A stretch of 30,410 nucleotides of DNA. Origin: Fusobacteriaceae bacterium (GTDB lineage: Bacteria; Fusobacteriota; Fusobacteriia; Fusobacteriales; Fusobacteriaceae). The stretch spans positions 1-30,410 of the forward strand of contig CAAFPW010000103.1 of assembly GCA_900764925.1 (NCBI GenBank), read 5' to 3'. Positions 16,525-23,134 of the stretch are shown one piece after another (position 1 is the first letter of the stretch; the number at the start of each line of letters is the position of its first letter). The position numbers and the translations under genes are program-made. The notes beneath the pieces are model-generated. The model was not told the origin of the DNA, searched no databases, and saw only the letters and a list, made by a program, of their open reading frames with translations.

Positions 16525-17054
16525 TTTAAATACTCCTCAGCTTCTTTCTTTTTCAATTCAAGTTCTATTTTTTTATGTTCTAAATCTAGTTTTTTTAATT
16601 CTGTATCTACTTTAATCTTTTCTATTTCAGCTTTCTCTTTATCTGTGTAAACTTTCTCTATCTCTTTTCTAATATCCATCATCTTCTGGATTCTATTTAA
16701 TCTTGTATCAGCTGCTATTTCAAATTCAGCATCTATAATTATCTCTCCATCAGCATATCTATCATCAGTTAAATCTTGAATTTGATTTATCTCTTTTCTA
16801 GCTATCTCATTTATTTTTTCTTCAATTTCTTTTTTACTTTTTTCAGATTCTTCAGTAAATCTCTCATATCCTACTTTGGTTCTACTACCTTTTATCCAAG
16901 CATCTCCTTTTATCTCACTTCTTTTTTTTATTTTTTTCAAAGTGTTATATGATACTTTATAGATAAATGCTAGTGTTTTTAAATCTTCTCCTAACTCATA
17001 TCTCATTCTTATTTCAAATTCTTTTCTTTTAGTTATTGCTGCTATTTGTACCAC
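16521..17054 (-). CDS. HTH plus coiled-coil protein (DUF1804/terminase-small-like)
   Basis: 177 aa, ATG with GGTGG. N-terminal helix-turn-helix of the type GEDLKTLAFIYKVSYNTLKKIKKRSEIKGDAWIKGSRTK, closely resembling the DUF1804/terminase small N-terminus in Mu-like phages (xLxxIAxxxxVxxxTxRxWKxxxxxxGDDWxxxR). Residues ~65-175 form a long charged coiled coil ending EKKEAEEYLK-like. A P27-type small terminase is also present, so this is either a second DNA-recognition subunit of packaging or a late regulator. It heads the packaging genes, translationally coupled to HNH. Confidence 0.68.
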   Translation of the reverse strand: MVQIAAITKRKEFEIRMRYELGEDLKTLAFIYKVSYNTLKKIKKRSEIKGDAWIKGSRTKVGYERFTEESEKSKKEIEEKINEIARKEINQIQDLTDDRYADGEIIIDAEFEIAADTRLNRIQKMMDIRKEIEKVYTDKEKAEIEKIKVDTELKKLDLEHKKIELELKKKEAEEYLK

Positions 17055-17213
17055 CTCTTAAAAAAGATATAAAAGAGATAAGAATATTAAAGAGTAAAAA
17101 CTGGGTAATTAACTGTATTAGAAATATTCTTTGGTTTAACTTAATATAAAATTATTTTTAAGTATTAATAATTTTACGATTTAGAGCTTTTTAAAATAAC
17201 CGACTATATCAGA

Positions 17214-18314
17214 TTAATCAGTAAAAAAAATAGAATTTAAAAAACTCTCATAAATTTGTTTATTTTTAATTGATAAGTACTTCTTTTTTATTTGATTTTC
17301 ATAGTCTTTTCTATGCTTAGATATAACATTATCTTTTACTATCTCCAGTAGGAATGAATAATCAAAAATCCAACTTTCTCTTTTTAAGTATTCAAATACT
17401 CCTCTTTCCTCTTTCAAGTACTCAGGAATATTTTTAGAGAGTTTTTTTAACTTCATTCTTTCAATTCTTTTATTTTTTTCATTTCTTCTAAAATTATTGA
17501 AATCTTTAGTTAAATTAGTTTTAATTTTTTCAAGTTGTTTAATAGGTTTAATTTTAAGCTCTTGCTCCAATGCTTCATAGAATATTTTTTTTAATACATC
17601 AGTTTCTAAAAAAGTTTTTAAAGAGTTATCACAATTAATTTTTTCCATGATATTTCTGTAATAATCTCTTCCAAAGAGAACTTCAACTCTAGTAAGTTCT
17701 CTATCTAAAAATAAATCATTTCTATACAACATTTCAAAAGTCTTATCATAGATTTTAATGACTTTCCCTGTAATATCTTTTTTGGTATCTAATTTAGAAT
17801 TGATATATATGCTTCTATCTCTTTTTATCTCCTCTGGAACGTTTGAATCAGTTGCACTATATAAACCTAGAGCTTTTTTGTAATTAGCCCTTAGAATTAA
17901 AAGAATAACTTCACTTAGTTCTGAATAAGACTTATCAAGAGTTATATTAATTTCTAATTCTCTGATTTTTGCTTCAGATATATCTATATCTATTCCAGCA
18001 TTTTTTAAAACTTTTAATATCTGATTTAAACAACTATAAACTTCAGCTTGGCTGGAATTATAAATATTGTGTTCATTTACAATTTTATTGGCATTAAATT
18101 CAAGAGTAGCATAACTATAAACCTCTCCACTATCTTTCAGATTTTTAGAGAATACTAGATGAAATGCTTTCTCTTTTATTTCAAATCTTTCAATGTACTC
18201 AAATTTATTTGTTATTTCTTTTCTTTCCAGTTGCTCGAAGTTTTTTATATTGAAATTACTTAAAACAATCCTATCTATTCCAATAACTCCTAGCTTACTA
18301 GAATCAATATTCAT
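17214..18314 (-). CDS. Gene II/X-like (CRI) rolling-circle replication protein
   Basis: 366 aa. The ATG at 18312-18314 has GGAG 6 nt upstream; the ATG at 18320 abuts GGAG and is less likely. Residues 70-86, TLEFNANKIVNEHNIYN, align with the VEIKASPAKVLQGHNVFG element of M13 gene II protein. The later pattern (RELEINITLDKSYSE... then KVIKIYDKTFEM... then LDRELTRVEVLFGRDYYRNIMEK) follows the same order as gene II (ISRIDATF... VAYLKH... LVRFEARIKTRYLK). The family nicks its origin and starts rolling-circle DNA synthesis. The C-terminal ~130 residues are basic and helical. It is isolated between the early small genes and the packaging genes. Family call is by eye; strand-nicking tyrosine not assigned. 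Confidence 0.66.
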   Translation of the reverse strand: MNIDSSKLGVIGIDRIVLSNFNIKNFEQLERKEITNKFEYIERFEIKEKAFHLVFSKNLKDSGEVYSYATLEFNANKIVNEHNIYNSSQAEVYSCLNQILKVLKNAGIDIDISEAKIRELEINITLDKSYSELSEVILLILRANYKKALGLYSATDSNVPEEIKRDRSIYINSKLDTKKDITGKVIKIYDKTFEMLYRNDLFLDRELTRVEVLFGRDYYRNIMEKINCDNSLKTFLETDVLKKIFYEALEQELKIKPIKQLEKIKTNLTKDFNNFRRNEKNKRIERMKLKKLSKNIPEYLKEERGVFEYLKRESWIFDYSFLLEIVKDNVISKHRKDYENQIKKKYLSIKNKQIYESFLNSIFFTD

Positions 18315-18332
18315 AACCATCTCCTTTATTTG

Positions 18333-18401
18333 AGTTAGTCTGCCATCCCCCTTTCCCGAACCTACCCTTGTTTACATATAAGTTCAACCAAATGACTAAC
18401 T
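18333..18401 (-). promoter_or_regulatory. G-rich leader flanked by an 8-bp inverted repeat, upstream of the gene II-like gene
   Basis: The arms AGTTAGTC (plus 18333-18340) and GACTAACT (18394-18401) are perfect inverted copies. Between them, on the minus (coding) strand, lies GGGTAGGTTCGGGAAAGGGGGATGG, a run of G-tracts (positions 18343-18367) in an otherwise AT-rich window. It may be a replication origin, a G-quadruplex-type translational operator, or an RNA structure controlling the initiator. Seen: the repeat and G-tracts. Inferred: the role. Confidence 0.45.
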
Positions 18402-18408
18402 TCAAATT

Positions 18409-18504
18409 TTATTTGTTATTTTTGAATCTAAAATAGGCTGTAACAATAATAGTAGTTGCTACTCCTACTACAAATCCAACTGCTCCATGAAGTAAAGCTT
18501 GCAT
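18409..18504 (-). CDS. 31-aa single-span membrane peptide
   Basis: Behind a near-perfect AGGAGGTGG site, ATG (18502-18504) opens 31 codons. The peptide has a short polar start, a hydrophobic Gly/Val/Ile-rich span from residue 4 to 24, and a basic tail (FRFKNNK). It has no assigned family. Candidates are a small holin-like or type I toxin-like peptide, or a filamentous-phage gpVII/gpIX-like minor coat peptide given the gene II-like neighbour. The excellent ribosome binding site makes it a real gene. Confidence 0.65.
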   Translation of the reverse strand: MQALLHGAVGFVVGVATTIIVTAYFRFKNNK

Positions 18505-18530
18505 TAAACCACCTCCTGAAATTTTTACAA

Positions 18531-18573
18531 AAAATAAAAGAGCTGAGATTTACATTTCTGTAAACCGCAGCTC
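18531..18573 (-). terminator. Rho-independent terminator after the isolated zinc-ribbon gene
   Basis: Minus-strand stem GAGCTGCGGTTTAC pairs with GTAAATCTCAGCTC around a 6-nt loop (14 bp, one mismatch and one GU), followed by TTTTATTTTTT. It stops transcription before the 31-aa peptide gene unless antitermination occurs. Confidence 0.72.
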
Positions 18574-18598
18574 CTCAAGCTCTAATTTAAATTCAATT

Positions 18599-18787
18599 TT
18601 ATTTTAAATCAATCTGGATTTCCTCTCCACAACGAGAACAGTTAAAATAACATTTTTCTCCATCTAGTTTTAAGTTTTTTACACGATTTGGAAAACTAAG
18701 AACTCCATTTTTAGTAGAGAGTAAAAATTGATTACATTTCTCGCAAAAATATTCCTTGTCATTTTTGGAATCAATCTTAAATCTCAT
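18599..18787 (-). CDS. 62-aa zinc-ribbon protein in its own transcription unit
   Basis: Two Cys pairs: FCEKC (residues 14-18) and NCSRCGEEI (49-57) form a zinc ribbon of Mu Com-like or Ogr-like size; the resemblance to Com (short zinc-ribbon translational regulator) is only general. The ATG has no convincing Shine-Dalgarno. The gene is fenced by a bidirectional terminator upstream (18905-18938) and a strong terminator downstream, so it has its own message. It may act as a late regulator. Function unknown. Confidence 0.66.
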   Translation of the reverse strand: MRFKIDSKNDKEYFCEKCNQFLLSTKNGVLSFPNRVKNLKLDGEKCYFNCSRCGEEIQIDLK

Positions 18788-18865
18788 GTCAAAATATTAG
18801 CATACATCAGAACAAAAAGCAACCACTTTTTTATATGCTATCCTCCCTTTTGCCTTGATAACTAT

Positions 18866-18893
18866 AGTTTATCATAAAAAAATATTTTTTCAA
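18866..18893 (-). promoter_or_regulatory. Candidate promoter for the zinc-ribbon gene
   Basis: TTGAAA (18888-18893) and TAAACT (18866-18871) are separated by 16 bp, directly after the terminator that closes the small-gene operon. Only moderate match to sigma70 -10; supported mainly by location. Confidence 0.35.
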
Positions 18894-18904
18894 GGGGTTA
18901 TGAT

Positions 18905-18938
18905 AAAAAAGTGTACTTCTAAAAGTACACTTTTTTTT
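18905..18938. terminator. Bidirectional terminator
   Basis: A-run, GTGTACTT, loop CTAA, AAGTACAC, then an 8-base T-run. It is symmetric, so it can stop transcripts from both strands; in the minus direction it closes the operon of small early genes. Confidence 0.85.
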
Positions 18939-18960
18939 ATCTGGATTATATTTATTTTTA

Positions 18961-19269
18961 TCAGCTTTTATTCTTAGAATTGACTTCCTCTTCATTAAAT
19001 TTTATTTCAAATTCTATACTTTCAAAATCATCAAATTTAGCAACTCCTCTAATAATTTTAGGACTTACAAATGTTATTTTAGCATTATTTTCTTCAGTTA
19101 TTTTACTAATAGTTTTAAAAGATAGTTTTTCTATTTCTCTATGTCGTTGATGTAACTCATATAAATTATTAGGAGTTTCTTTTGTAATTTTTTCGAGTTC
19201 TAACATATGATGTGCCATTATTTTTTTTATACTATTTTCAATTTTTTGTTTAAATTCTTCTTTAGTCAT
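18961..19269 (-). CDS. Hypothetical 102-aa protein, last gene of small-gene operon
   Basis: Mostly helical N-terminal half (residues 1-60, charged) then a beta-rich C-terminal half (AKITFVSPKIIRGVAKFDDFESIEFEIKF). Overlaps the preceding gene's stop by 4 bp (ATGA). Not recognised. The terminator follows 20 bp after its stop. Confidence 0.65.
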   Translation of the reverse strand: MTKEEFKQKIENSIKKIMAHHMLELEKITKETPNNLYELHQRHREIEKLSFKTISKITEENNAKITFVSPKIIRGVAKFDDFESIEFEIKFNEEEVNSKNKS

Positions 19270-19586
19270 TTGGTTTCCTCTTTCTTTCTAAATTTTACTC
19301 TCCATTCAGCCTCTTCTATTTCTTCATTATTGAACTCATGATTTTTACAAAAATAATTAAATTTATTATGACTGCTTCCATCAGAACAATAACATTCCCA
19401 AGGGTCATAAGGTAATTTGAATTTATTCATGTATTTACAATTATTACATTTTTTCTCAATTTGTTCTAACTCTTTTTTTAACTCTTCTTCCCATTTTTTT
19501 CTATCTGGAATGATTACTTTAAAATAATATGTCAATGCTACACTAAAGACCATTATTCCCAAAGTTATTAATAATTTATTCTCCAT
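19266..19586 (-). CDS. Membrane-anchored cysteine-cluster protein
   Basis: 106 aa, GGAG before ATG. Residues 4-25 (LLITLGIMVFSVALTYYFKVII) are one transmembrane span, followed by a charged helix. The C-terminal half has CNNCKYM...WECYCSDGSSH...FCKNHEF, a small metal-binding cluster. The same CxxCxF/Y pattern recurs in two other small proteins here. Probably an inner-membrane protein with the cluster in the cytoplasm. Function unknown. Confidence 0.65.
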   Translation of the reverse strand: MENKLLITLGIMVFSVALTYYFKVIIPDRKKWEEELKKELEQIEKKCNNCKYMNKFKLPYDPWECYCSDGSSHNKFNYFCKNHEFNNEEIEEAEWRVKFRKKEETK

Positions 19587-19600
19587 TTTTCTCTCCTTTT

Positions 19601-19837
19601 TTATTCATTAACTATCCCTATTTCTTTTATAACTAAATAAAATCTTACAGGTACATGCCCATTTTTACTATCATCAGAATAAGTAGTTGAATTTATATTT
19701 CTGTAATAAATTATAGTTTTTAAATATTCTCTTTTAACTAGTTCTTCTATAATTGATAGAGTTTTTGGATAATCTCCATTAAGTAATGAACAAAAGTTTT
19801 CTACTTGGTAATATTCCCCTTCTTTTAAAATAAACAT
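19601..19837 (-). CDS. Hypothetical 78-aa protein
   Basis: ATG with GGAGG. N-terminal winged-helix-like opening (EGEYYQVENFCSLLNGDYPKTLSIIEELVKREYLKT) and a beta hairpin ending VRFYLVIKEIGIVNE. Could bind nucleic acid; not assigned to a family. Confidence 0.6.
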   Translation of the reverse strand: MFILKEGEYYQVENFCSLLNGDYPKTLSIIEELVKREYLKTIIYYRNINSTTYSDDSKNGHVPVRFYLVIKEIGIVNE

Positions 19838-19846
19838 ATATTCCTC

Positions 19847-20113
19847 CTATAATACTTTTTTGGGATTTTTAACTATTACTAACTGAGATAATAATTCATC
19901 TATACTACCCATTAAATAAGAAGGTATTCCAGATACATATTTTCTTAAAATAGTAAGTTCTTTTACTTTGTATTTCATATTGTCCCAATCTATTTCCTCT
20001 TTACAAATATATAAAATATCATCATCAGTAACAAAATAATATCCTTTATATTGGGATAAGATGTTATGCCATTTTTTCCTTATTTCTAATTTCCGAGTTT
20101 TTGAAAATTCCAT
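19847..20113 (-). CDS. Hypothetical 88-aa protein
   Basis: A GTG at 20128 is available, but the ATG at 20111-20113 has GGAGG 4 nt upstream and starts directly after the previous gene. Starts MEFSKTRKLEIRKKWHNIL, then YYFVTDDDILYICKEEIDWDNMKYKVKELT and a helical tail. Not recognised. Confidence 0.6.
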   Translation of the reverse strand: MEFSKTRKLEIRKKWHNILSQYKGYYFVTDDDILYICKEEIDWDNMKYKVKELTILRKYVSGIPSYLMGSIDELLSQLVIVKNPKKVL

Positions 20114-20128
20114 TATTCCTCCAATCAC

Positions 20129-20263
20129 TTACATAATCATTAGATATTTTCTTAAATCCTTTTTACTTAATGGCACCCATTTTTCTTTATCATCATCAAA
20201 TACATAAACTTCCTTACTTTCTAATTCTACATCTAATATTTCTATCAACTCTTTAACAGTCAT
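20129..20263 (-). CDS. Hypothetical 44-aa protein
   Basis: ATG at 20261-20263 behind GAGGTGG, overlapping the preceding gene's 3' end by 11 bp; a longer 62-codon reading has no ribosome binding site. Helical MTVKELIEILDVELES then EVYVFDDDKEKWVPLSKKDLR. This fold resembles the short 'VYVYxxxxxxWxPL' phage proteins of unknown role. Confidence 0.55.
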   Translation of the reverse strand: MTVKELIEILDVELESKEVYVFDDDKEKWVPLSKKDLRKYLMIM

Positions 20264-20489
20264 TTTCCACCTCTTTAAAAATAACACTTTTTTTATCTTT
20301 TCTAGCCCAACTAGCACAAGCTGGAGTTTTATTTTTCAGTTTATCTTCACAATCTCTCCTATCTTCATAAAAGAAACAACCTGTACAATCATTAATCTCA
20401 GCTTCTTTAACAATTAACTTTTGATTTTTATAAGTAAATATTCTTCCTATTTCAAGATTTCTAAATTCCTTTATTTCTTTATCTGTCAT
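20253..20489 (-). CDS. 78-aa protein with CxxCxFY cluster
   Basis: ATG at 20487-20489 (TAATG overlap with the previous stop, GGAGG 4 nt upstream). Core: GRIFTYKNQKLIVKEAEINDCTGCFFYEDRRDCEDKLKNKTPACASWARKDKKSVIFKEVE. The CxGCxFYxxxxxC...C...RxDxxSVIF pattern is a widespread small phage protein of unknown function. Probably binds zinc. Confidence 0.62.
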   Translation of the reverse strand: MTDKEIKEFRNLEIGRIFTYKNQKLIVKEAEINDCTGCFFYEDRRDCEDKLKNKTPACASWARKDKKSVIFKEVENDC

Positions 20490-20713
20490 TATTCCTCCCA
20501 CTCTGCTATATCCTCAAGTTCAAATTCTTCGCTTTCATACCATGTTCCACACTTTGAGCAATACAAATTGTCGGCTATAGTTTCTCCTTCTGATTTTCTC
20601 AAACACTTTCCAATAGGATTACCTTTTTTATCTATATTGTAATCGGTACTCGTAACTTTAGTTAATGATATTCTTATTTTCCCACCACATTTTTTACACT
20701 TCCAATCTCCCAT
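20489..20713 (-). CDS. 74-aa zinc-ribbon protein, paralogue A
   Basis: ATG at 20711-20713. MGDWKCKKCGGKI at the start, CSKCGTWY near residue 55 and IAEWEE at the end. The neighbour 20715-20897 has the same plan (MGKWACKECDGEV... CQDCGEEN... IADWRE). The two are tandem paralogues, each built as a treble-clef or ribbon with four cysteines. Confidence 0.66.
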   Translation of the reverse strand: MGDWKCKKCGGKIRISLTKVTSTDYNIDKKGNPIGKCLRKSEGETIADNLYCSKCGTWYESEEFELEDIAEWEE

Positions 20714-20714
20714 T

Positions 20715-20897
20715 TTATTCTCTCCAATCTGCTATAAGTTGTATTAAATAGTTTTCTTCTCCACAATCTTGACATCTATAAATTTCTTCAGCTTCACTTT
20801 CCTCTTCTATGATAAATCCATTTTCATCTAAGCTATCTTTATAATGTCTTTCAAACTTAACTTCTCCATCACACTCTTTACATGCCCATTTTCCCAT
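20715..20897 (-). CDS. 60-aa zinc-ribbon protein, paralogue B
   Basis: MGKWACKECDGEVKFERHY, then CQDCGEENYLIQLIADWRE at the C-terminus. Paralogue of the preceding gene in order of cysteines and terminal W-x-E. The frame ends immediately before the downstream gene. Function unknown; likely nucleic acid or protein binding. Confidence 0.66.
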   Translation of the reverse strand: MGKWACKECDGEVKFERHYKDSLDENGFIIEEESEAEEIYRCQDCGEENYLIQLIADWRE

Positions 20898-21125
20898 CTA
20901 TTCTACCTCTCTTTTTCTTATTTTAAATTGATAGTGTACTGCTGTTACTAATCTGAATTTATGCCCACAACATTCACAAGAATAATTAAATTCATCTCCA
21001 TCTTCCCATTTAATCATATCTCTGCTTTTACCATAAAAAAGTTCTTCCCATTCTGTTTCATAATTACATTTTGGGCATCTTATTACACCTAAATTTTTTC
21101 TTGAATATCCTGACGTTGTTCTCAA
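20898..21125 (-). CDS. 75-aa zinc-ribbon protein
   Basis: Cys pairs RCPKCNYETEW (residues 16-26) and SCECCGHKFRLV (49-60) around an acidic loop KWEDGDEF. The C-terminus is basic (YQFKIRKREVE). Third member of the zinc-ribbon group; not clearly homologous to A/B outside the cysteines. Confidence 0.64.
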   Translation of the reverse strand: MRTTSGYSRKNLGVIRCPKCNYETEWEELFYGKSRDMIKWEDGDEFNYSCECCGHKFRLVTAVHYQFKIRKREVE

Positions 21126-21143
21126 CTCCCTTTTGTTTTACTT

Positions 21144-21485
21144 CTATAAACTGCTTAAATTTATTATATTTAAAATAACAACTTGAGTTTCTTCATCTTC
21201 TATAAAATTATCTTTTATGTGCTTTTTGAATTTTTCTATGATTTCTCCATCTATTTTATCTTTAGTAGAAAAAGTACAACTACCACTACCATGTCCACAA
21301 GCATTTTTGAAATTATATGATACAAATAATAGCTTTTCTTTGGTTATAATCTCAGATAATTGTTTTTTTAATTCTTCATTTTCCTTTTTCAAGCTCTCTA
21401 TTTCTTCATCTTTTTTTTGAGAGTTTGGTATCACTACTTTAGGTTTTGGTGTTTTTGGAGATCCTTGATCATTAATCCAATACAT
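21144..21485 (-). CDS. Hypothetical 113-aa coiled-coil/Cys protein
   Basis: GGTGG before ATG, which sits inside the end of the preceding gene. N-terminal proline-rich part then a short coiled coil KKDEEIESLKKENEELKKQL, then a beta domain with ACGHGSGSCTFSTKD and VVILNIINL. The C...H...C triad could bind metal. Not recognised. Confidence 0.6.
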   Translation of the reverse strand: MYWINDQGSPKTPKPKVVIPNSQKKDEEIESLKKENEELKKQLSEIITKEKLLFVSYNFKNACGHGSGSCTFSTKDKIDGEIIEKFKKHIKDNFIEDEETQVVILNIINLSSL

Positions 21486-21856
21486 TATTCCACCTCTATT
21501 ATTGTATTTTCATCACAGCAATACCTTAGATTAGTAGAACCCAAGCTTTTTATAAACTCCCTCACTGCATCTTTAACCTTTTTAAATTCCTCTCCATCAT
21601 AGTCTATGAAATCATTCATATCCTCATATCCTTCATCCTCAGCTTGAGTTTCAAAAGTACTTTGTATATCTCTTTCTATAAAAGTTTTATCAAATACTTC
21701 TTCTGCAATAGTTCCATAAATTGTATATCCCATTTCTTTATATTCTTTTACATCTTCAACCATATCAGATGGTATATATTCAACATCTTTAAATCTGCTT
21801 ACTGCACATACATAATAACTTATATTTTCATAATCTTTTAATTTGATTTTTCTCAT
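21485..21856 (-). CDS. Hypothetical 123-aa protein
   Basis: ATG with GGTGG. Mixed helical protein with acidic middle (FETQAEDEGYEDMNDFIDYDGEEFKKVKDAVREFI) and LRYCCDENTIIEVE at the end. Overlaps the next gene by one base. Follows the integrase by 29 bp on the same strand, so no attachment-site gap is evident there. Confidence 0.6.
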   Translation of the reverse strand: MRKIKLKDYENISYYVCAVSRFKDVEYIPSDMVEDVKEYKEMGYTIYGTIAEEVFDKTFIERDIQSTFETQAEDEGYEDMNDFIDYDGEEFKKVKDAVREFIKSLGSTNLRYCCDENTIIEVE

Positions 21857-21885
21857 TTTCCACCTCTTTTAATATCCTAAAATTT

Positions 21886-22947
21886 TTATTTTTTATTCAA
21901 TATCATTAATAACTTCTCATCAGCTGAAGTATAAGTATGAGCATATATTCCTAAAGTTGTTTCTATATTCTCATGCCCCAATCTTTTAGCAATAGTCAAA
22001 ATGTCTACTCCATTATTAAATAGATATGAAGCATGACTATGTCTTAAATCATGTATTCTTATTTTTTTCAATCCAGCTTTTTCACTATAAATTTTCAAAT
22101 CATTTTCAAATAGATACTTAGTATATGGAAATAATCTCATAGTTTTACTTGGTTTATATAACATTTTCAAATATCTTTCCAATAGTTCTATTACTTTATC
22201 TGGAATAGTGATTATTCTTTTTGATTTTATAGTTTTAGGAGCTGTTATTATATCTTCCCCCTCTAACCTTTGGTAACTTTTAGATATGGATATAGTTTTA
22301 TTTTTTAAATCTATATCTTTAACTGTTAAAGCTAGTAGTTCTCCTATTCTTATTCCAGTCCAAAATAAAATATTAAATCCTACAAAATTTGGCATCTTGT
22401 TTTTTACAAACTGACTAAATTTTTCAAATTCTTCTGGAGTCCATATTGTCATTTCCTCAGCTTTTTTCTTTCCCATACTTCCAGCTTTATGACATGGATT
22501 TTCTTTCATATTATGGTATTTTACAGCATAATTAAATATAGCTGTTAATTGATTATTGATTGTTTTTAGATATGTAGGAGAGTATGGGGTATTTTTGATA
22601 GATACCCCACTTATTAAAGTATTTTGCCAAGCTCTTACTTTGACTGGTGTAATATCATCTAGCTTTAATTTAGAAAAGAAAGGTAAAATTTTATCTTCAA
22701 TAATTTTCTTTTTAGTCATCATAGTATGTTTTCTTAGTCTATGTGTCATATCTTCCATATAAAGTTCATACAGGCTCTGAAAAGTCATTCTATTATTGAA
22801 AGTAGCTTTCATTATAAATTCTCTTTCATATTCTAAAGCTTCTCTTTTGGTTGCAAATCCTCTTTTAGTAGTTTGAATGTTAGCTCCAGTATAATCTTTA
22901 TAATAAAATACAGTTCTCCATCCTTTACCATCTTTAAATGCTGGCAT
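21886..22947 (-). CDS. int: Tyrosine recombinase (phage integrase)
   Basis: 353 aa, ATG with GGAGG. N-terminal arm-binding domain (1-45), SAM-like core-binding domain (~50-150), catalytic domain (~165-350). Catalytic set: R200 in FWTGIRIGELLAL, Lys near 238-241 (KTIKSKRIITIP), H299-x-x-R302 in IHDLRHSH, H325 in KRLGHENIET, Y335 in TLGIYAH. Complete and probably active. It lies mid-operon between the Xis-like genes and the small-gene block rather than beside a prophage edge. May act in integration/excision or as a resolvase. Confidence 0.95.
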   Translation of the reverse strand: MPAFKDGKGWRTVFYYKDYTGANIQTTKRGFATKREALEYEREFIMKATFNNRMTFQSLYELYMEDMTHRLRKHTMMTKKKIIEDKILPFFSKLKLDDITPVKVRAWQNTLISGVSIKNTPYSPTYLKTINNQLTAIFNYAVKYHNMKENPCHKAGSMGKKKAEEMTIWTPEEFEKFSQFVKNKMPNFVGFNILFWTGIRIGELLALTVKDIDLKNKTISISKSYQRLEGEDIITAPKTIKSKRIITIPDKVIELLERYLKMLYKPSKTMRLFPYTKYLFENDLKIYSEKAGLKKIRIHDLRHSHASYLFNNGVDILTIAKRLGHENIETTLGIYAHTYTSADEKLLMILNKK

Positions 22948-22957
22948 TACTATCCTC

Positions 22958-23134
22958 CTATGCTAAGTTGTACTTTTCAAAAAAGTATTTTTTATTAACT
23001 CTCCCTCTTAAAGTTTCAAATCCTTTTTCTTGTAACTGCTTATTCAATTTTCTTATAACAGCATAGGCTGTATTTTCTTTCACTTGAAGTATTTCTTGAA
23101 CATCCTCTACTCTTAAAAAATCTTTATCTTTCAT
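22958..23134 (-). CDS. Excisionase-like small winged-helix protein
   Basis: ATG at 23132-23134 behind GGAGG gives 58 aa; a longer reading lacks a ribosome binding site. FLRVEDVQEILQVKENTAYAVIRKLNKQLQEKGFETLRGRVNKKYFFEKY is a MerR/Xis-like wing-helix, the type used by Tn916/ICE-family Xis proteins next to an integrase. It overlaps the fusion regulator gene by 11 bp and precedes int by 10 bp, consistent with co-expression for directional control. Confidence 0.78.
   Translation of the reverse strand: MKDKDFLRVEDVQEILQVKENTAYAVIRKLNKQLQEKGFETLRGRVNKKYFFEKYNLA

Noticed and set aside
17055..17213. Rho-independent terminator or late promoter downstream of the gene II-like gene
   Set aside because: AT-rich, but no convincing stem with a T-run and no clean -35/-10 pair.
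18790..18850. Short peptide frames upstream of the zinc-ribbon gene, one after GGGAGGA with no standard start codon
   Set aside because: 14 codons or fewer, spacing poor and no conservation information.
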